From Brienomyrus brachyistius (lineage: Eukaryota; Chordata; Actinopteri; Osteoglossiformes; Mormyridae): a DNA stretch of 64,000 bases. The translations under genes and the position numbers were made by a program. The first letter of the stretch is position 1. Every line of letters begins with the position of its first letter. This document shows positions 44,861 through 57,061 of this stretch, piece by piece. The stretch spans positions 5,366,191 to 5,430,190 of the forward strand of contig NC_064552.1 of NCBI RefSeq assembly GCF_023856365.1, given 5' to 3'. Under the pieces are notes generated by a model. It searched no databases. It saw only the letters and a list, made by a program, of their open reading frames with translations, and had not been told where the DNA came from.

Positions 44861-45340
44861 ACCTCAAAATGAAAGGCCCCATGCCCTCACAGAGATATCT
44901 AGTGGGGGTGCATTCTGATGCCCACACAGCATATACAAGTAATGCTGTTTACTCTATCATCGTTTCCCAGCATGCACCTGGCCAACTCCCCTTCTTTATT
45001 CTCAGAGCAGTAGCTGGGGAGTTTATCTGCCTCACGCGGATGGACATAATTACCACCTAACATCGGGCAAGAAAGACACCTTGAATGTTGAGCTCTTTGT
45101 ACCAAGACAGACATTAGTGCATTTTTTATTACATGATTATGATGATAAATATTACTTACGTGACAGACTGCACTGTACAGCTTTGTGTGTGTGTCTGTGT
45201 ATTATACTGTATTATACTGCAGACTGTTTATAAAATTTATTTTTTATTATTATTATTGACTACAGGAACATTGCCTTCATTCCTCAAGCCAGTCTTTTAG
45301 GCCTGTGGTTTAGCTTGCATTTTTTTTTTACTTACTGTTC
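44861..45340. other. Intergenic DNA, no gene seen
   Basis: AT-rich unique DNA with short GT and TTA tracts at 45186-45200 and 45240-45255. Confidence 0.55.
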
Positions 45341-45870
45341 TAATCGTTTGTGGTGCTCGGGAACAACCGGGGTAGATTTAATTAAGCACATCGCTAAACC
45401 GGGCAGACTTCGATCTTCCCAGTGCTTCCGTCATAAACAGCCGGGCGAATTAATCCGGTGACAATACACGCAGACATCGGCATGGCGGTCACGCCTCGGA
45501 TATCGCACGCTCATCTCTTGAAGGGCTGTTTTAACCATTAGCGAGTCAAATTAATAGAGAATAGAGACAAAATGTTAGCCTAATTACTTCTTCTATTAAC
45601 AACGCAGTCATGATTTTCCACGGAACCCATCCCAAAATATGAAGCGTTGAAAATCAATTTGATTGAGCTACAACCTCTTGTTACGACACTAAATCATCTC
45701 AAGAAGTAGCTGGCAGTCGTGTTTTTTTTATATTATTAATCTTTGTATATGAATTCAAGACTCTGTGTCCAATTACGGCTTCTGGGAAGAGATTAAAAAG
45801 TCATATTAAATGTAGAAGCCCTGTGGGAATCGCTTAATAAGAGGCGCCTCAGCGTCCTGACCCGAGTGTC
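45341..45870. promoter_or_regulatory. Strong candidate conserved non-coding block
   Basis: Unique 500 bp with GATTTAATTAAGC, GCGAATTAATCCGG, CAAATTAATAGAG, CTAATTACTTC, GAAAATCAATTTGATTG and CCAATTACGGC phrases. Stops are frequent and no simple repeats occur apart from one T run (45722-45729). Confidence 0.4.
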
Positions 45871-46542
45871 CTGTCTGCATCTGACACGTACCTGAAACAC
45901 AAGACGCGTGACCGAAAGGGACCTCAGCACCGGTACCGGGGGCCCGCGTGAAGCGAAGAGCTGCGTGTCGACACCCGTGTGAATTCAGCAATTATGCGGA
46001 ACTCAAATGAGGGGATTTATTATTTTATTATTGTTTATCAACAAAGCAACAAATCAGACAGGCCAGGCACTTATCGGTAGCAGAAATATAAACTACAATA
46101 GCAAGAATACAGAAGCATGCGCACAAATTTGACAAAGCTGTATTGTAGCACAAATATAAATTTCTTGCACATTATTTCTTCCACAAAAATGTTAAATACT
46201 CTATAGAACCAGGTTGTTATAAAGTCTACATCAGTATGTAGCTACATAGAGCAGTAGGTCGCTTGGACAAAAGTCTCTGCTAAATAAATGTAATGTATTA
46301 ACGGCAAATTTACAATTCATAACGTGTGGACAGGCGCATACCTGCAGAAATGTGAAAACCAGGTACTACATACTGTAAGATTGCCCACAGCGAACATATA
46401 CTGGAGATTTTACAGTGTTTCCTTAGTTGAACCTGGAAGTCACAAAGTTCGTTAATAGTGTAGAATTAGGTACATTATGCAATATCTACGTAACATTGTT
46501 TTAGTTTATGAAACTGACATACGAGTGTTTTTCGGCAAATTC
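45871..46542. other. Intergenic DNA with SINE-tail remnant
   Basis: The phrase 'gtctctgctaaataaatg' at 46274-46291 followed by TAATGTA is the 3' tail typical of fish SINE/L2 copies; the rest of that copy is unrecognisable. Remaining sequence is AT-rich and unique. Confidence 0.5.
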
Positions 46543-46570
46543 ATATATATATATACACACACACACACAT
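46543..46570. repeat. (AT)n(AC)n microsatellite
   Basis: AT dinucleotides pass directly into AC dinucleotides. Confidence 0.9.
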
Positions 46571-47761
46571 TCAGGCTCATTTAGTCAGCTGACGCAAGTC
46601 AAGGACTTAGCAGTTACTCCAGCTTGTTGCGAAATACGTTCCTTTCATTCCCCGTGAATTTGTACCATCAGCTGGTCTTTCGTTATTTTTTCCCCCCATC
46701 CTGCAAAGAGAACCGGCCTTCCGGAGGACTTTGAAAAACATGAAGTCGAGTTTTGATAACTTTTGGGTATCGACCGAGCTTCCCTCTAGAGAGACTCCCT
46801 GCGCGGGAAGCAGATATGAAGTCAGAAGCATGGAGACAAATGCGAGGTAATAAGAGACATTACTGCCTCACGGTGGGTCTCCGTCTCCTTCAGGTACACT
46901 CAAGCAGAAAAGTGTCAAGATATCAAATGCGGTGTCAGTTTAATGAAGAGGGAACCAACGGAAAAGGGCTCCATTTTTTACCGCTTGGTATCCTATGAAA
47001 CGGCGGCAATAACAACGAACCTCCGACTCTGCAGCCCATGTTTGGGCAAAGAAATATTATGAATCATGAATCACAGATTCCAGTCGTGCACCTTGAATAC
47101 TGACATCTGTTTTGATGCAAGACCGAAGATTACAAACTCTTTTCGCATTATATACATTCTATATAAAAAGTTAAAAAGCAGTGATACACGCAAAAATGAC
47201 TCAACCTCTTTCATTAGGGAACCTATTAAAATACATGGAATCAGCAGTGGTTTACAGTGACATGCAGTGTTGAACAAACCACAGCTATAATAGCAACATA
47301 TGATGATATAATGACAGGTTCATGGGACATGATTACGAAAAACATTCTGCGAGATGGACATCCATTAGCCATGTTTCAATAGAACCATTGACTGCTCTGT
47401 TACATAATTCATTTTGATTTGCTAACACTATAAGCAGAAAAAAAACAGTTATTTTAATAGTAATGTGATGTGAAAGCTGAACTGTTACAAAGGTATAACC
47501 AGGCTGGAGGGTGGATATTGGCACCTACATAAGACTCACACTAATCATTTTGCTGTCTATTGGATGATAAATTCCTGGCCTACACTTTTTAAAAATTATT
47601 CGGTGAACAATCAACACACAATAAAGAAGAACAGAAAAAAAACATGAAAGGTATAAACATTCCCCCCCTTTTTGGTATACAGTATATTCCTTATGCCCCA
47701 GAACACTCCTTCCAACTCCCTTAAATAAACAAACAAAAAAACAAACAAATGGGGAAAATGG
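46571..47761. other. Intergenic DNA, no gene seen
   Basis: AT-rich unique sequence. No exon, RNA gene or repeat family is recognised. A short C run is at 47662-47668. Confidence 0.55.
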
Positions 47762-47801
47762 GAGAAAGAAAGAAAGAAAGAGAGAGAAAGAAAGAAAGAA
47801 A
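47762..47801. repeat. (GAAA)n/(GA)n microsatellite
   Basis: Purine-only tract of GAAA units with a GA interruption. Confidence 0.9.
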
Positions 47802-47999
47802 TAATGGAGTACGGTATCTACAAAAATCATAGACCATATTTAAAAAGTAGATTGTAAAAGTAGAAATGTATGTTTAAAGTGCCCTAGCCTACACTTTTAA
47901 AACAATGAATATGTCTGAGGTAGATTATCGTTGTTTTTTATTTCAGGCACATATTACCAAATCAAGTTTAACAGACGAAAATGATCAGTAGATAAGAAA

Positions 48000-48330
48000 G
48001 GCGAACGTTGAGTCGGTCAGTGGCATTTAACCCCTGCGCCGGGTTGTTTGTATATCTCTTACTGGGTAGCTAATAGATTCCCTTCGTTTGTGTGAGACAT
48101 GGCGGACGGCGAGTGCCGGCCTTTCCGTTACGTCAGCGCCGTCGCCTGTCGTCCAGCTTTAAGAAGATAGCATTAAACGCTGCAGGAGTTTTCACCTCTT
48201 GACAACATCCCAGCTGTGGACTAGCAATAGCTATCCTCCCGTGGCAGTTTTAATTATCGGCACTGGCGATACCATCAGTAAGTGTGTAATTACGTGTCAG
48301 TTTCCTGGCTGTTGGCTATGAAAAGTGGAA
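48000..48330. promoter_or_regulatory. Promoter-like or enhancer block with YY1- and CRE-type motifs
   Basis: ACATGGCGG (48097-48105, YY1-like) lies about 20 bp before TTACGTCAG (48128-48136, CRE-like), in a small CpG cluster (48095-48155). Flanks contain TTTTAATTATCGG and GTGTAATTACG cores. This combination is seen at TATA-less vertebrate promoters, but no transcript or exon can be shown. Confidence 0.33.
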
Positions 48331-49430
48331 CCGGTGAGATGATGATTGTTGAAACTGTAGACTCATATTTAAACAATTCAAAATGTGTAGCTGCCAGTGT
48401 CATTAAACAGGGAGAGACTGACCCCGGCTGTCAGTTAGCCTACCTTATGTAGATATTTTCTCTCTCTCTCTCTCTCCCTCATCCATCTCATCCCTTTCTT
48501 GCACATGGTCTGTCAGAAGGCTTCACGCATTGATAGGGGACTGAACAGGAAGTGCAGGGAGTTTAGTGAGAATCTCCTGGTCTCTCTGACACCCGCTGAG
48601 TTTTCTGTGTCGACCAAACGCACTCGCTGTTTCTGGGATACAGCAGGCTGTGCTCAGTTGGCCTTCTAAACTGGAAAACTAAGGATATTATCAAAAGTAC
48701 AATTTTTCTGCCCTTTAATTTCTGATACAATAGATGTCGGGCTGGTAAAACAGACCTGTTTATATAAATGTACTAAGTGTATAGTAATTATTTTATAATT
48801 ACTACATAAATACATAAAATCCAGGGCTTAGTCTGGCAAATAAAGTATTATTCTTAAGTTGTTCTACTTTTTATCTAGAACAACAAGTAGCTTTTGGACC
48901 ACAATGACATTCTGTTGTGTATTGTGTGTTGGATGCATCATCAAAATTCCAGGAAAACAAATTAATAAGCAGATTAATTAAATACTTCAGTGGGTAATGA
49001 GAAGAACTGAGACATGGGTCCTCTCACCTGTAGCAGAAACATGGCAGAAGTGCCCACTGTGGCATGGAAAGGGAACAGCCATGTGACCAGAGCTTCTGCA
49101 CTGAGATTTATTCCAGGAATTATTGGGCAACATCAGCGGAACAAAAATCACCTTTGATATCATGAAATGTAATAATTTTCCCTCCTTCGCCTTTGCGCCC
49201 CCCCCCCCCCCCCACCCTCATTTAACCAAGCTAGCTCCTTAAGCTTAAACACACCGTAAAGACACATAACACTTTGGTAGTCCAGATGGGGGGAGGGGGG
49301 CTGGCAGGGTTTGTGTGATCTGCTGGCCCAAGGACGAGTAAGGAAACATCCATATCATAATGAAAGGCACTAGTAATTGCAGCTACACCTCTGTTCTTGA
49401 AAGTAATGAGTAGGAACATACTGGAACCTC
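48331..49430. other. Intergenic DNA, no gene seen
   Basis: A (CT)9 tract is at 48459-48476 and a 16-base C run at 49198-49213. 48340-48440 looks weakly enhancer-like. No gene. Confidence 0.55.
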
Positions 49431-50130
49431 TGAGGATTAATTTGTAGTAATATTTTATCAGCTGTGAAAAGGGTGATTTATTTTCTTTTACATAACCAAA
49501 CTTTAGAGGTGGCCCTTCCAGACCTTCCTGGGAAAATAACGTCTACATATTTTTTAATTGCAAACATGCCTGTACAGAGAATGTAGATGTTCTAAGGATG
49601 GCGCATGTATAATATAACAAAGTCCGCGTGCGTCATCACCCCACCTACCTAATGTATCTGCAAGGCTAGGCGTGCAAGCTCAAGCTCCCAATTCACGTCC
49701 GTGTGAAATCCCTCATGATTAAATAAGCATCAGAGCTTCTAAATAGCTATATAACTATAACCATTTTCAAATTTCCTTTGCTGATATTTCAATAATGACA
49801 AATGTATGAAAAATGAATGTGAGCAGCATGTTTTTAATAGAAGTATTCCAATAATCTTGTAAAATCCCGTTGAATAAATTACAATGTATATGTTCAAGGA
49901 CTAATTTGCTATGCTATAGAAACCCTTAAGTAGCATAACAATGTTTGTTGTACTAATAATGACTTTAATTAAGGTTATCAGAGGAGAATTCCTCACCAGG
50001 AGACATGAGACTTACTCTATCTTTCCAGCATAATTCCTACTACATTTATACAATTTGGCTGACATTCAGTTTAAGATTAATTTTAAAAATTTCAGAGCCC
50101 ATGAATTGTTTATGCAGCTTTTGAAATGGA
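49431..50130. promoter_or_regulatory. Strong candidate conserved non-coding block
   Basis: About 700 bp of AT-rich but non-repetitive DNA with TTTTTTAATTGC, GACTTTAATTAAGG, GACTAATTTGC and GTACTAATAATG phrases and no low-complexity tracts. Stops saturate all frames. The longest uninterrupted stretch of this texture in the window. Confidence 0.4.
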
Positions 50131-50751
50131 TATATTTTGTGGGCATATTCATATCGTAACGCTAAAGTGGATCATTTAATTGAACAAAGGTCACTTTGAA
50201 TTGAATGTTTTGAATGTTTATTCACTTTTATTTAACTTTCATCTTTCTGACCTCTTTTGAGTTTTAATAGACCTGCTTAGCTCTTTATACTTTATCAGTG
50301 ATGCTACGAATTTGCAGTACAGACCGTAAAGACGTGTTAGAAACAAAATCACAAATGCTATACAATGTTACACTGGTGAGAAAAATCAATAGTTGACTAC
50401 TACAGAAGACAAAAAAATTTGAGTTTGAGGGGTAGAACTTACAGCTGGATCTTGCAAGTCTGGTTAGGGAGGAGAGGTGCCTTTGAAACCCCAATGGGAA
50501 GTGGGAACGGAGCAGGCTGAAGATCGCCATGAGGCACCGGTCACACCCCTGCAGGAAGCTGCATACTATTGGTCGCTGGATCAGTTTAAGGTCAGTCACA
50601 TTATGGACAAACCAAACAGCGGCGATCTGTTGCCTAGGCAGTAGGGTTTCAGGAGTCCAGGTAACACAAGGTCTAGTTTAGGAGTCAGGCAGAACATTTA
50701 GACTAACCGAGCCAACTTTGATCTTCACTCCCACTCGGCCGTTACCTTGTT
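50131..50751. other. Intergenic DNA, no gene seen
   Basis: AT-rich to about 50420, then balanced. The 104-codon minus frame (50285-50599) has no recognised domain. Confidence 0.5.
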
Positions 50752-50980
50752 GACTTACATTTAGTAGCTTGGATGACATTTGTTTCTTTCTTTTCCAAAG
50801 CAAATTGCCATTTTTACCCATTTATGTGGCTGGGTGTTTTAATGGAGCAGCTCGGGTTAAGTGCTCTCCTCAAGGGTACCACTGCAGGGCTGTCCGGGGA
50901 CCTGAAGCAGCAACCTTTAGGTTTCTCTCCATAACCAGCACGCTACCTACTGCACTAATCATCCGTTGCTCGCTATCTTG
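50752..50980 (-). mobile_element. tRNA-derived SINE, decayed
   Basis: Minus-strand order: 'tagtgcagtaggtagcgtg' (A-box region), 'ttgctgcttcaggtcc' (B-box region, plus-strand about 50900-50915), 'acccttgaggagagcactta', then a tail ending 'gctactaaatgtaag'. Complete but diverged copy. Confidence 0.7.
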
Positions 50981-52439
50981 CAAATGTGAGTCAATGGAAA
51001 TCCTCTAGGAGACACCAAGACTCTAAGTCTTGTGGCATCCAGTCTCAATCAACGAGAAGTATTTACCGTAGGCTATGCCATCCTTAAACTTCCAGAAGTC
51101 TTGATATAATGGTATAGCATATAACGTAAGCTTGCATACATTAGCCTAAGGATACCACAGCGAAAATCTGTGAGTCTTATGTAGGTGCCAATATCAAACG
51201 GCTGTATTTTTTTTATTTTTTGGCTTTTGTCTGTCGTTAATGTGCTTCCTTCTGCAGTGAAAAAATGGCAGCTTTTCCTCTGTGAAGCAGAGTCTCCTAA
51301 ACACTTGAGACCTTCTTAAAATCTCTATAGTTTCACTCAGAGCCGAATGAGTTTGGGGTTTTGATGAGGTACCCAGTCCCAATGACGTCTGACACGTGAC
51401 TGCGCGGATCCGTCTCGGTTAACCGTTGGTAGGCTTGGCTCTCACCAGCTCACGCTGGGTATTAAAAAGGGCCGTTCACAGTGTAGCTGTTTATTAAGCT
51501 ACTTTTCTGAGCTTGCGGAACAGTTCTGGGTTCGTCTCGTTTCGCTTGCTTGAGTGATTGGCCGCCTCCCGCTGTTTCGGGAGTTTTGTTTTCTCTCTCG
51601 GCATGTCGGTACAGAATTTGTGCATCAGCCAAAATTTGCAGGCCTGAGTACCAAACTGCAAAAAAGAACGTCTTTGCAAAGAACAAGAAATGCCCCAATC
51701 ACTAATATGTACAGCAAAAAGAGAATCTGGAGACATGTTTTAATGTAGACTGTTGAGCTGGGACAACGGATTAGTGAAATTGATGTGAATATTAAGGATT
51801 CCAGTCCTCAAGCCAACTGTACTTGAATTTCAAAGGTGGAAAGATAGGAATTTGTTCCTCAGAGTGATTTTTTACTTTAATAGCTTCTCCCTGTAGTTTT
51901 GCGCTACAAGTCATAAAATGTCATTAATAGACATTGAACGCTAGCTACTATTATTCTACTGTCAAAAAGATGCCCAGCACATGGAGTCTTATATTTTAAA
52001 GATGGCTGGTGAATGAAATGGAAACCAGAAGACGCTAAAGTCTGGTAGCAAATGATGCTGTGAAGTAACGTGGAATTAACGTCATTTGAGTGTTTCGAGC
52101 GCAGGCACTGGAGGTACTTGTGCGTGAAAGCGCCTGTGTCTCGATTGGTAAGTGAAAATGATGTACATTTTTTAATAAAGCGAATCCTAGACACTTGCTT
52201 AACACCGCGCGGTGCTGAGGTGGTTCACGCAGTCATTACATCGCCTGTAGACATCGCCTGAGTGAGTCATTAATCCAGAGGGCCGGCTGAAGAGGAAGTG
52301 GAGATGGCAGAGCTGAAATAGACTGACTGAGCTTTCATTCTCGTACGTCGGGCAAGCCCAAACGTCGGCGGTGTATCTGATGGTAAAACATATACCAGCA
52401 CCGTGTAATCCTGAGCACTCCTGTTGCTAAAGTGATCCG
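50981..52439. other. Intergenic DNA, no gene seen
   Basis: A CACGTG E-box lies at 51393-51398, close to TGACGTCT. A T-run is at 51207-51214. 52060-52320 is balanced and could be regulatory. Opposed frames at 51462-51748 have no family. Confidence 0.5.
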
Positions 52440-52850
52440 GACAGCCTCTTTTTCTCCCTGTCCTCTTCCGTTTGCACTATCCAATTAATTTGTACCCACC
52501 GAAATATCGAACAGCGTAAAGCAGAGACTCATAAATATATTTAATTGTCTGCCAAGGAGAGCAGAATTATAACTTCCCTTTTGTGGCTTTTCGACTATGG
52601 CCTGTGCCTAATATCAGTGGGATAATTGTAATTCATAATGTAGAATGTGTAGTCACTTGAAACAACTTGACATTTTCACACAAACAAAGGACATTAACAA
52701 TACTCTTGGGGATATGGTTCACGGAGGCAGGATATTAATATAACTTATGGTCTGCAGCGTTTCCTTGTTTTGGTCACACCAAGGGCTGCAGCTTCCAAAG
52801 AGGCTGTACAATTAAAGGATGTCTATTATGGAGCAGCAGACCCTGCTCAG
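52440..52850. promoter_or_regulatory. Candidate conserved non-coding block
   Basis: Unique sequence with CTATCCAATTAATTTG, GATAATTGTAATTC, ACAAACAAAGGAC and TTAACAATAC (SOX-like) motifs. No repeats. Confidence 0.35.
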
Positions 52851-53989
52851 ATGTTCCTCACATGGGGTCTTTCCTTATTATAACACTTAAGTGCTCATAC
52901 GGTGCGACCGAAATTACTGTTCTCCCATTTGTGGATGCTCACTTGTGCTCGAGCCATTAAATGGGCGCGTAAGCTCCGACTGTAAACGGTCACCCGAAAT
53001 CGGAAGGCATGTTTCGATTTGGTTCTATCGCAACACTCGGAAATTCAGTTCCCTGTCAAGTTTTTTGGTTGCCGAATGAGTGACTGAAGAAACCTGGCTC
53101 AGAATCGAGGCTCAGGAACATTAACATCATTAGTTTGACAGTGGCAGCATTTGATTGAGAGACGTTTATTCTTGTCTAGATCTGTGATAAAAGCAAATGG
53201 TTCAGTGTGTTAAATATAGTGAAGTTCTGGTTCTCTTTATTAGCGCAGGTGGTTTGGGTGAAACTTAATGCTAAATCGCACTCAAATGCTAAATCGGAAA
53301 AACGTGGAATAAATCCCACACACATATATATATATATTTCTGGCTAAAATTCAGGCCCTGTCCACATGCAGATGTTTCGAAATACGCTTAACGCTAATAT
53401 TTTTTTCTGGATTACCTCACCCAGATACTATGTTAAGTTCCACTCTGTCTCAGTGATGTAATCACAGAGAGTGGGCCTGTTTAGCCAATATATCAGTCAG
53501 AGGAAAGGGAGCATATTCCTCAGGTCAGAACGCCAGATTGCCAGTCTGCTGACCCCTAAAACTAAGGGGTTACAAGTTCAAAGACCAGCTGTCGGAGCCA
53601 CGTCTGTCTGTGAGCCCCAACTCCGGTCCCCCGGGAAACCCAGTAGGATCACTTCCCCTCTGCTACAGGAGGAGCCCCATCAGAGCACCCATATGTACTT
53701 AGTAAATTGTTTATCGGATTTCTCATGTGCAATACGGTGGGAAATGCATGCATGCTTGCAGGAGGCGTCCTACAATCTCACGAAGAACGGTCGCCCTCTT
53801 TCCACAACAGCTTGGCCTTATAGTGGAGCAAAGGAAGGCAGCGGCCGAGAACTGATCCTGCGTTACAGGAAACACCAGTGATCGCAGATGATCTTGGCAT
53901 TTTGTTGATAAACTGACACACAGAAAATGTGAATTTTCAATTTTTTCAGGAAATTCCACTATGAATACCTCCAGCAGCGGTTCAGCTAA

Positions 53990-53991
<2 letters not shown>
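52851..53991. other. Intergenic DNA, no gene seen
   Basis: A short (CA)(TA) tract is at 53318-53337. A possible but very degenerate SINE-like patch lies at 53545-53650. The 136-codon plus frame (53471-53881) crosses that patch and has no protein family. Confidence 0.45.

Positions 53992-54080
<89 letters not shown>
53992..54080. repeat. (CT)18(TA)26 compound microsatellite
   Basis: About 37 bp of perfect CT followed without a break by about 52 bp of perfect TA. The frame on the minus strand encodes only Ile-Tyr and Arg-Glu repeats. Confidence 0.95.
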
Positions 54081-54084
<4 letters not shown>

Positions 54085-54189
54085 GATTTAACAGCATATA
54101 TAAGCAACAAGTGGATATTAACAGCGTAACAGCATGTGGTTTATTGTTATTTAATTGCTTTGATCGTGCTTTTATCCTATGCAGCTTTT

Positions 54190-54320
54190 GACTCATTTAT
54201 ATGAATATTTTAGCAGAATGGTTTAGATCTCTCAGGGGTATAACAGCAGATTTCATCTGGGACCTGAACCATCACCTCACTGAAAGTACAAGTCCTTGTC
54301 CTGAACCATTTTACCCAGTG
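54190..54320 (-). mobile_element. tRNA-derived SINE, decayed
   Basis: Minus-strand order: 'caggacaaggacttgtac', B box GGTTCAGGTCC (plus-strand 54260-54270), 'tacccctgagagatctaaac' and 'ttctgctaaaat'. It lies about 110 bp from the CT/TA satellite. Confidence 0.6.
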
Positions 54321-55100
54321 CTGTGGTTTATGAAGTGACACTGGCATTATTCCAGTTGCCCTTTGCAGACCTGAATACACAGGACAGTGTTGAATCACAG
54401 CAGTACGGTTTAATCAGATGTTCGCTAGGATTAACTACTGTACAATTATTGCCCTGCGAGATCGGGGTCACCTCTGCCTTCACCTTTTTGTTAGATGTTT
54501 TTCTTCTTGAAGAAACAATCTAAATACGTTTAGATGCTAATTCAGGTCTCCTCCATGGGGAAAACTGCTTAATTTGGTCAGATTTTTGGAAAGCATACCT
54601 GTGGAATATTCTCTCGAAAATGTGCGATCGTAGTTCTCTGTAATGTCTCTGTAGAGTAACCAGACTGGTAATCGTTGGCATAGCTAGGCAGCAAAAACAG
54701 TACTGTTGGAGTCCTGCAATACTCAAAATAATTATGGTGGATGTGACCACAAGATATCTTCAAATATTGTGATTAGAATTGTAACTGACATACATAGATA
54801 CATGCCCTGAACTTTTAACAGATCAATTTCACTGAAGTAATAATAAGGGACCCAATCAAAATCTACAAAAACCCTTTGCAGTGCATTTCCAGTGCCTTAA
54901 CTAGTTTCCTACCTGCTAGTTCCTTTCTAAGCAAGTAGTTACTTTACTTCTCCAAGGACATGGCGGTTTAATAGTCTCTCTCTGTAGTGAGAATATACCA
55001 CTTTATCTTTCCTTTCAAAGGCTTTTTTAATGTTCCTCGTTTAAAACCATTTAATATTAAACATTTTTTATCCCTCAAAATGGAATAAAAACAGTTATTA
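54321..55100. other. Intergenic DNA, no gene seen
   Basis: AT-rich unique sequence with short overlapping frames only. Confidence 0.55.
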
Positions 55101-55720
55101 GTATTCCTACAGCTAAGGAACCACTTTCACATTGAACTTATCTTTTATAGAGACCGTAATATTAGCATAAGTGCAAGCCGAATTAACTGTCACCATGGTT
55201 CGCCTTCTTAAAATGTTTAACTATTGATGTCGAGCTCACATAAATATACGCTTCAATTACTGAAATCACGCCTGATTGTCCCGTGAACAGGGGGAGAAGC
55301 CGTGAACGGCCCGCATTGACTTCTCAGGAACGTTAGCGCACGCGACGCGGATTCAGAAGGTGCAGCTTCCCCTAGTACCATGAAAGAAGACGCTGTGGTG
55401 TTTGTCTGCCTTTGCCCCGAAGGGACCTGTCCTATTCCACAGGCTACCGAACTTTCCGCAGAAGCTATCAAACATTAACGGCAGTAGTATTTCCAGTGTA
55501 ATTAAGCATTAATTACTTCCACATGTTAATAGACTTTTGGAGAGAGTCCCCCCCTCTTTATAAGCTATTGTTGCCGTGCCTGAAATAATTTCCAAGTGAT
55601 CATTTTCCCGGATATCAAAATGTGAATAATTATGCACTAATTAAGCAAGTAGGGCCTGCTCCAGGAGTTAAGGCTGCATTAATTTGAATGTTTTTACAGT
55701 TCTTTAAATTACGGGCAACG
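55101..55720. promoter_or_regulatory. Candidate conserved non-coding block
   Basis: Unique DNA with GTGTAATTAAGCATTAATTAC (split at 55497-55517), GAATAATTATGC, CACTAATTAAGC and GCATTAATTTG motifs. A CpG patch lies at 55265-55350. Confidence 0.36.
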
Positions 55721-56895
55721 CACACACTTGGCAAAGACTCCCCTAACCTACTCCCGCGCTCAAGGTCAGAGTGAGTTTGCTACGTCCCCCTGTTCTTTGG
55801 CTGAAGCCAGCGCCTGCATCGATCACCCTGACACACGTTTAACTCTCCGTCTGCATGTGTTCTCACTTCCTTAGTTATTAACTGCATTAAATATATATAT
55901 ATATATTTGTTTAACCTTTTTTTTTTTCTGTGTTTCCTGAATGTCTGTGGTACTCCCTTCTCCCACACACATATTCCCACGCAGCCTCTTGACATCATAT
56001 GGAGAACACACAGGCCTTTTCCCTCCGCGACTGTCGATAAATAGGACTTGCGTTTGTTTTAATAAGAACTGTGTTACATTATACTCTGAATGTAAATTTC
56101 ATCCGCGGAGTTTACTCGGTGAATTCTAACCAAAACGAACAATTTTTGGTAAGCGCGGCGATTTTTCAGGGAGGCAGAGGCTGGTATGTCTGCCTTCCAC
56201 GTAACCTACTTTGTGTCCATGAGTACATTCTCGTTAATTAGGTCTGAGACGGAATCTTAAAAAAAAAACAAAAGTCGTCTTTTTTTTCCATTGGAGCAGG
56301 GGCCTGCCAATCAAAGCACAGCACATCTGAGTGGCTGTTACTGTGGGCTGAGAAATAAAACTGAAAAGCTAAGGAGGCTGGCTGATGAGGTGAGATGGCA
56401 GTTGCACTTTGACGCATGGACTAGTAAATGTGTCACCCCCCCGTATGTTAACGTTATAACTGTGAGTCTAACGTTTGTGCACATCCTGCCAAGAAGCTAT
56501 TTTGGATCATGTCCACAGACTCTGAAGCCACTGATACGAGAGACTGGAAACAGGCCTGCTGAACCTGGTTTATTAGCAAAAGTGCATTATCCGGATAATT
56601 TATTTCCTGTACAAGGTAACTGCATATTATATGCAGTATATTATCTGTATATACTGAGTTATATAAATGACATCTTCTATAAAACACAATGCTTACATAC
56701 AGATTTGAGTGGTGACCTGTTGTGTGTGTGTGTGAGGTTTGTGTTACTCTTCTTTAAGGCATGGGGTGCAGCTCTGCCAGGATGTGTGAGATCTTTTATG
56801 ATTTAATCATAAGCCACCCTCAGAGTCACATGGAGGCACATAAAAAGCTCTCGTCTGCCGCCGTTTCCCTGCATTTTTTACTGTCTTTGGTAGGT
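55721..56895. other. Intergenic DNA, no gene seen
   Basis: A perfect TCAAGGTCA is at 55760-55768, an (AT)n tract at 55889-55906, and T and A runs at 55918-55928, 56258-56268 and 56280-56288. The 171-codon plus frame (56291-56806) has no recognisable domain. Confidence 0.5.
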
Positions 56896-56960
56896 TAGTC
56901 AATCCATCCAGCCATTCATCCATCCGCCTTATAGTCGCTTAACCATACAAGGTCACTGAG
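56896..56960. repeat. Truncated (CATC)n dispersed-repeat head
   Basis: CATC-like units run into 'cgccttatagtcgcttaac' and 'caaggtcactgag', the start of the same repeat family as at 36168-36315. Confidence 0.5.
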
Positions 56961-56993
56961 AGGTTAGTCAAACCTGAAGAGCAAATCTACAAA

Positions 56994-57020
56994 ATGCACA
57001 CGTGCACAGACACATATGCA

Positions 57021-57061
<41 letters not shown>

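Noticed and set aside
44352..44927. 191-codon minus-strand frame
   Set aside because: High GC removes stops on both strands here; composition is Arg/Gly/Pro/Ala-biased with no recognisable family.
53545..53650. Possible additional SINE
   Set aside because: Only a weak B-box-like string and a 6-bp hairpin; too degenerate to call.
56291..56806. 171-codon plus-strand frame
   Set aside because: No domain recognised; the late part is coded by TG-rich and AT-rich low-information DNA.
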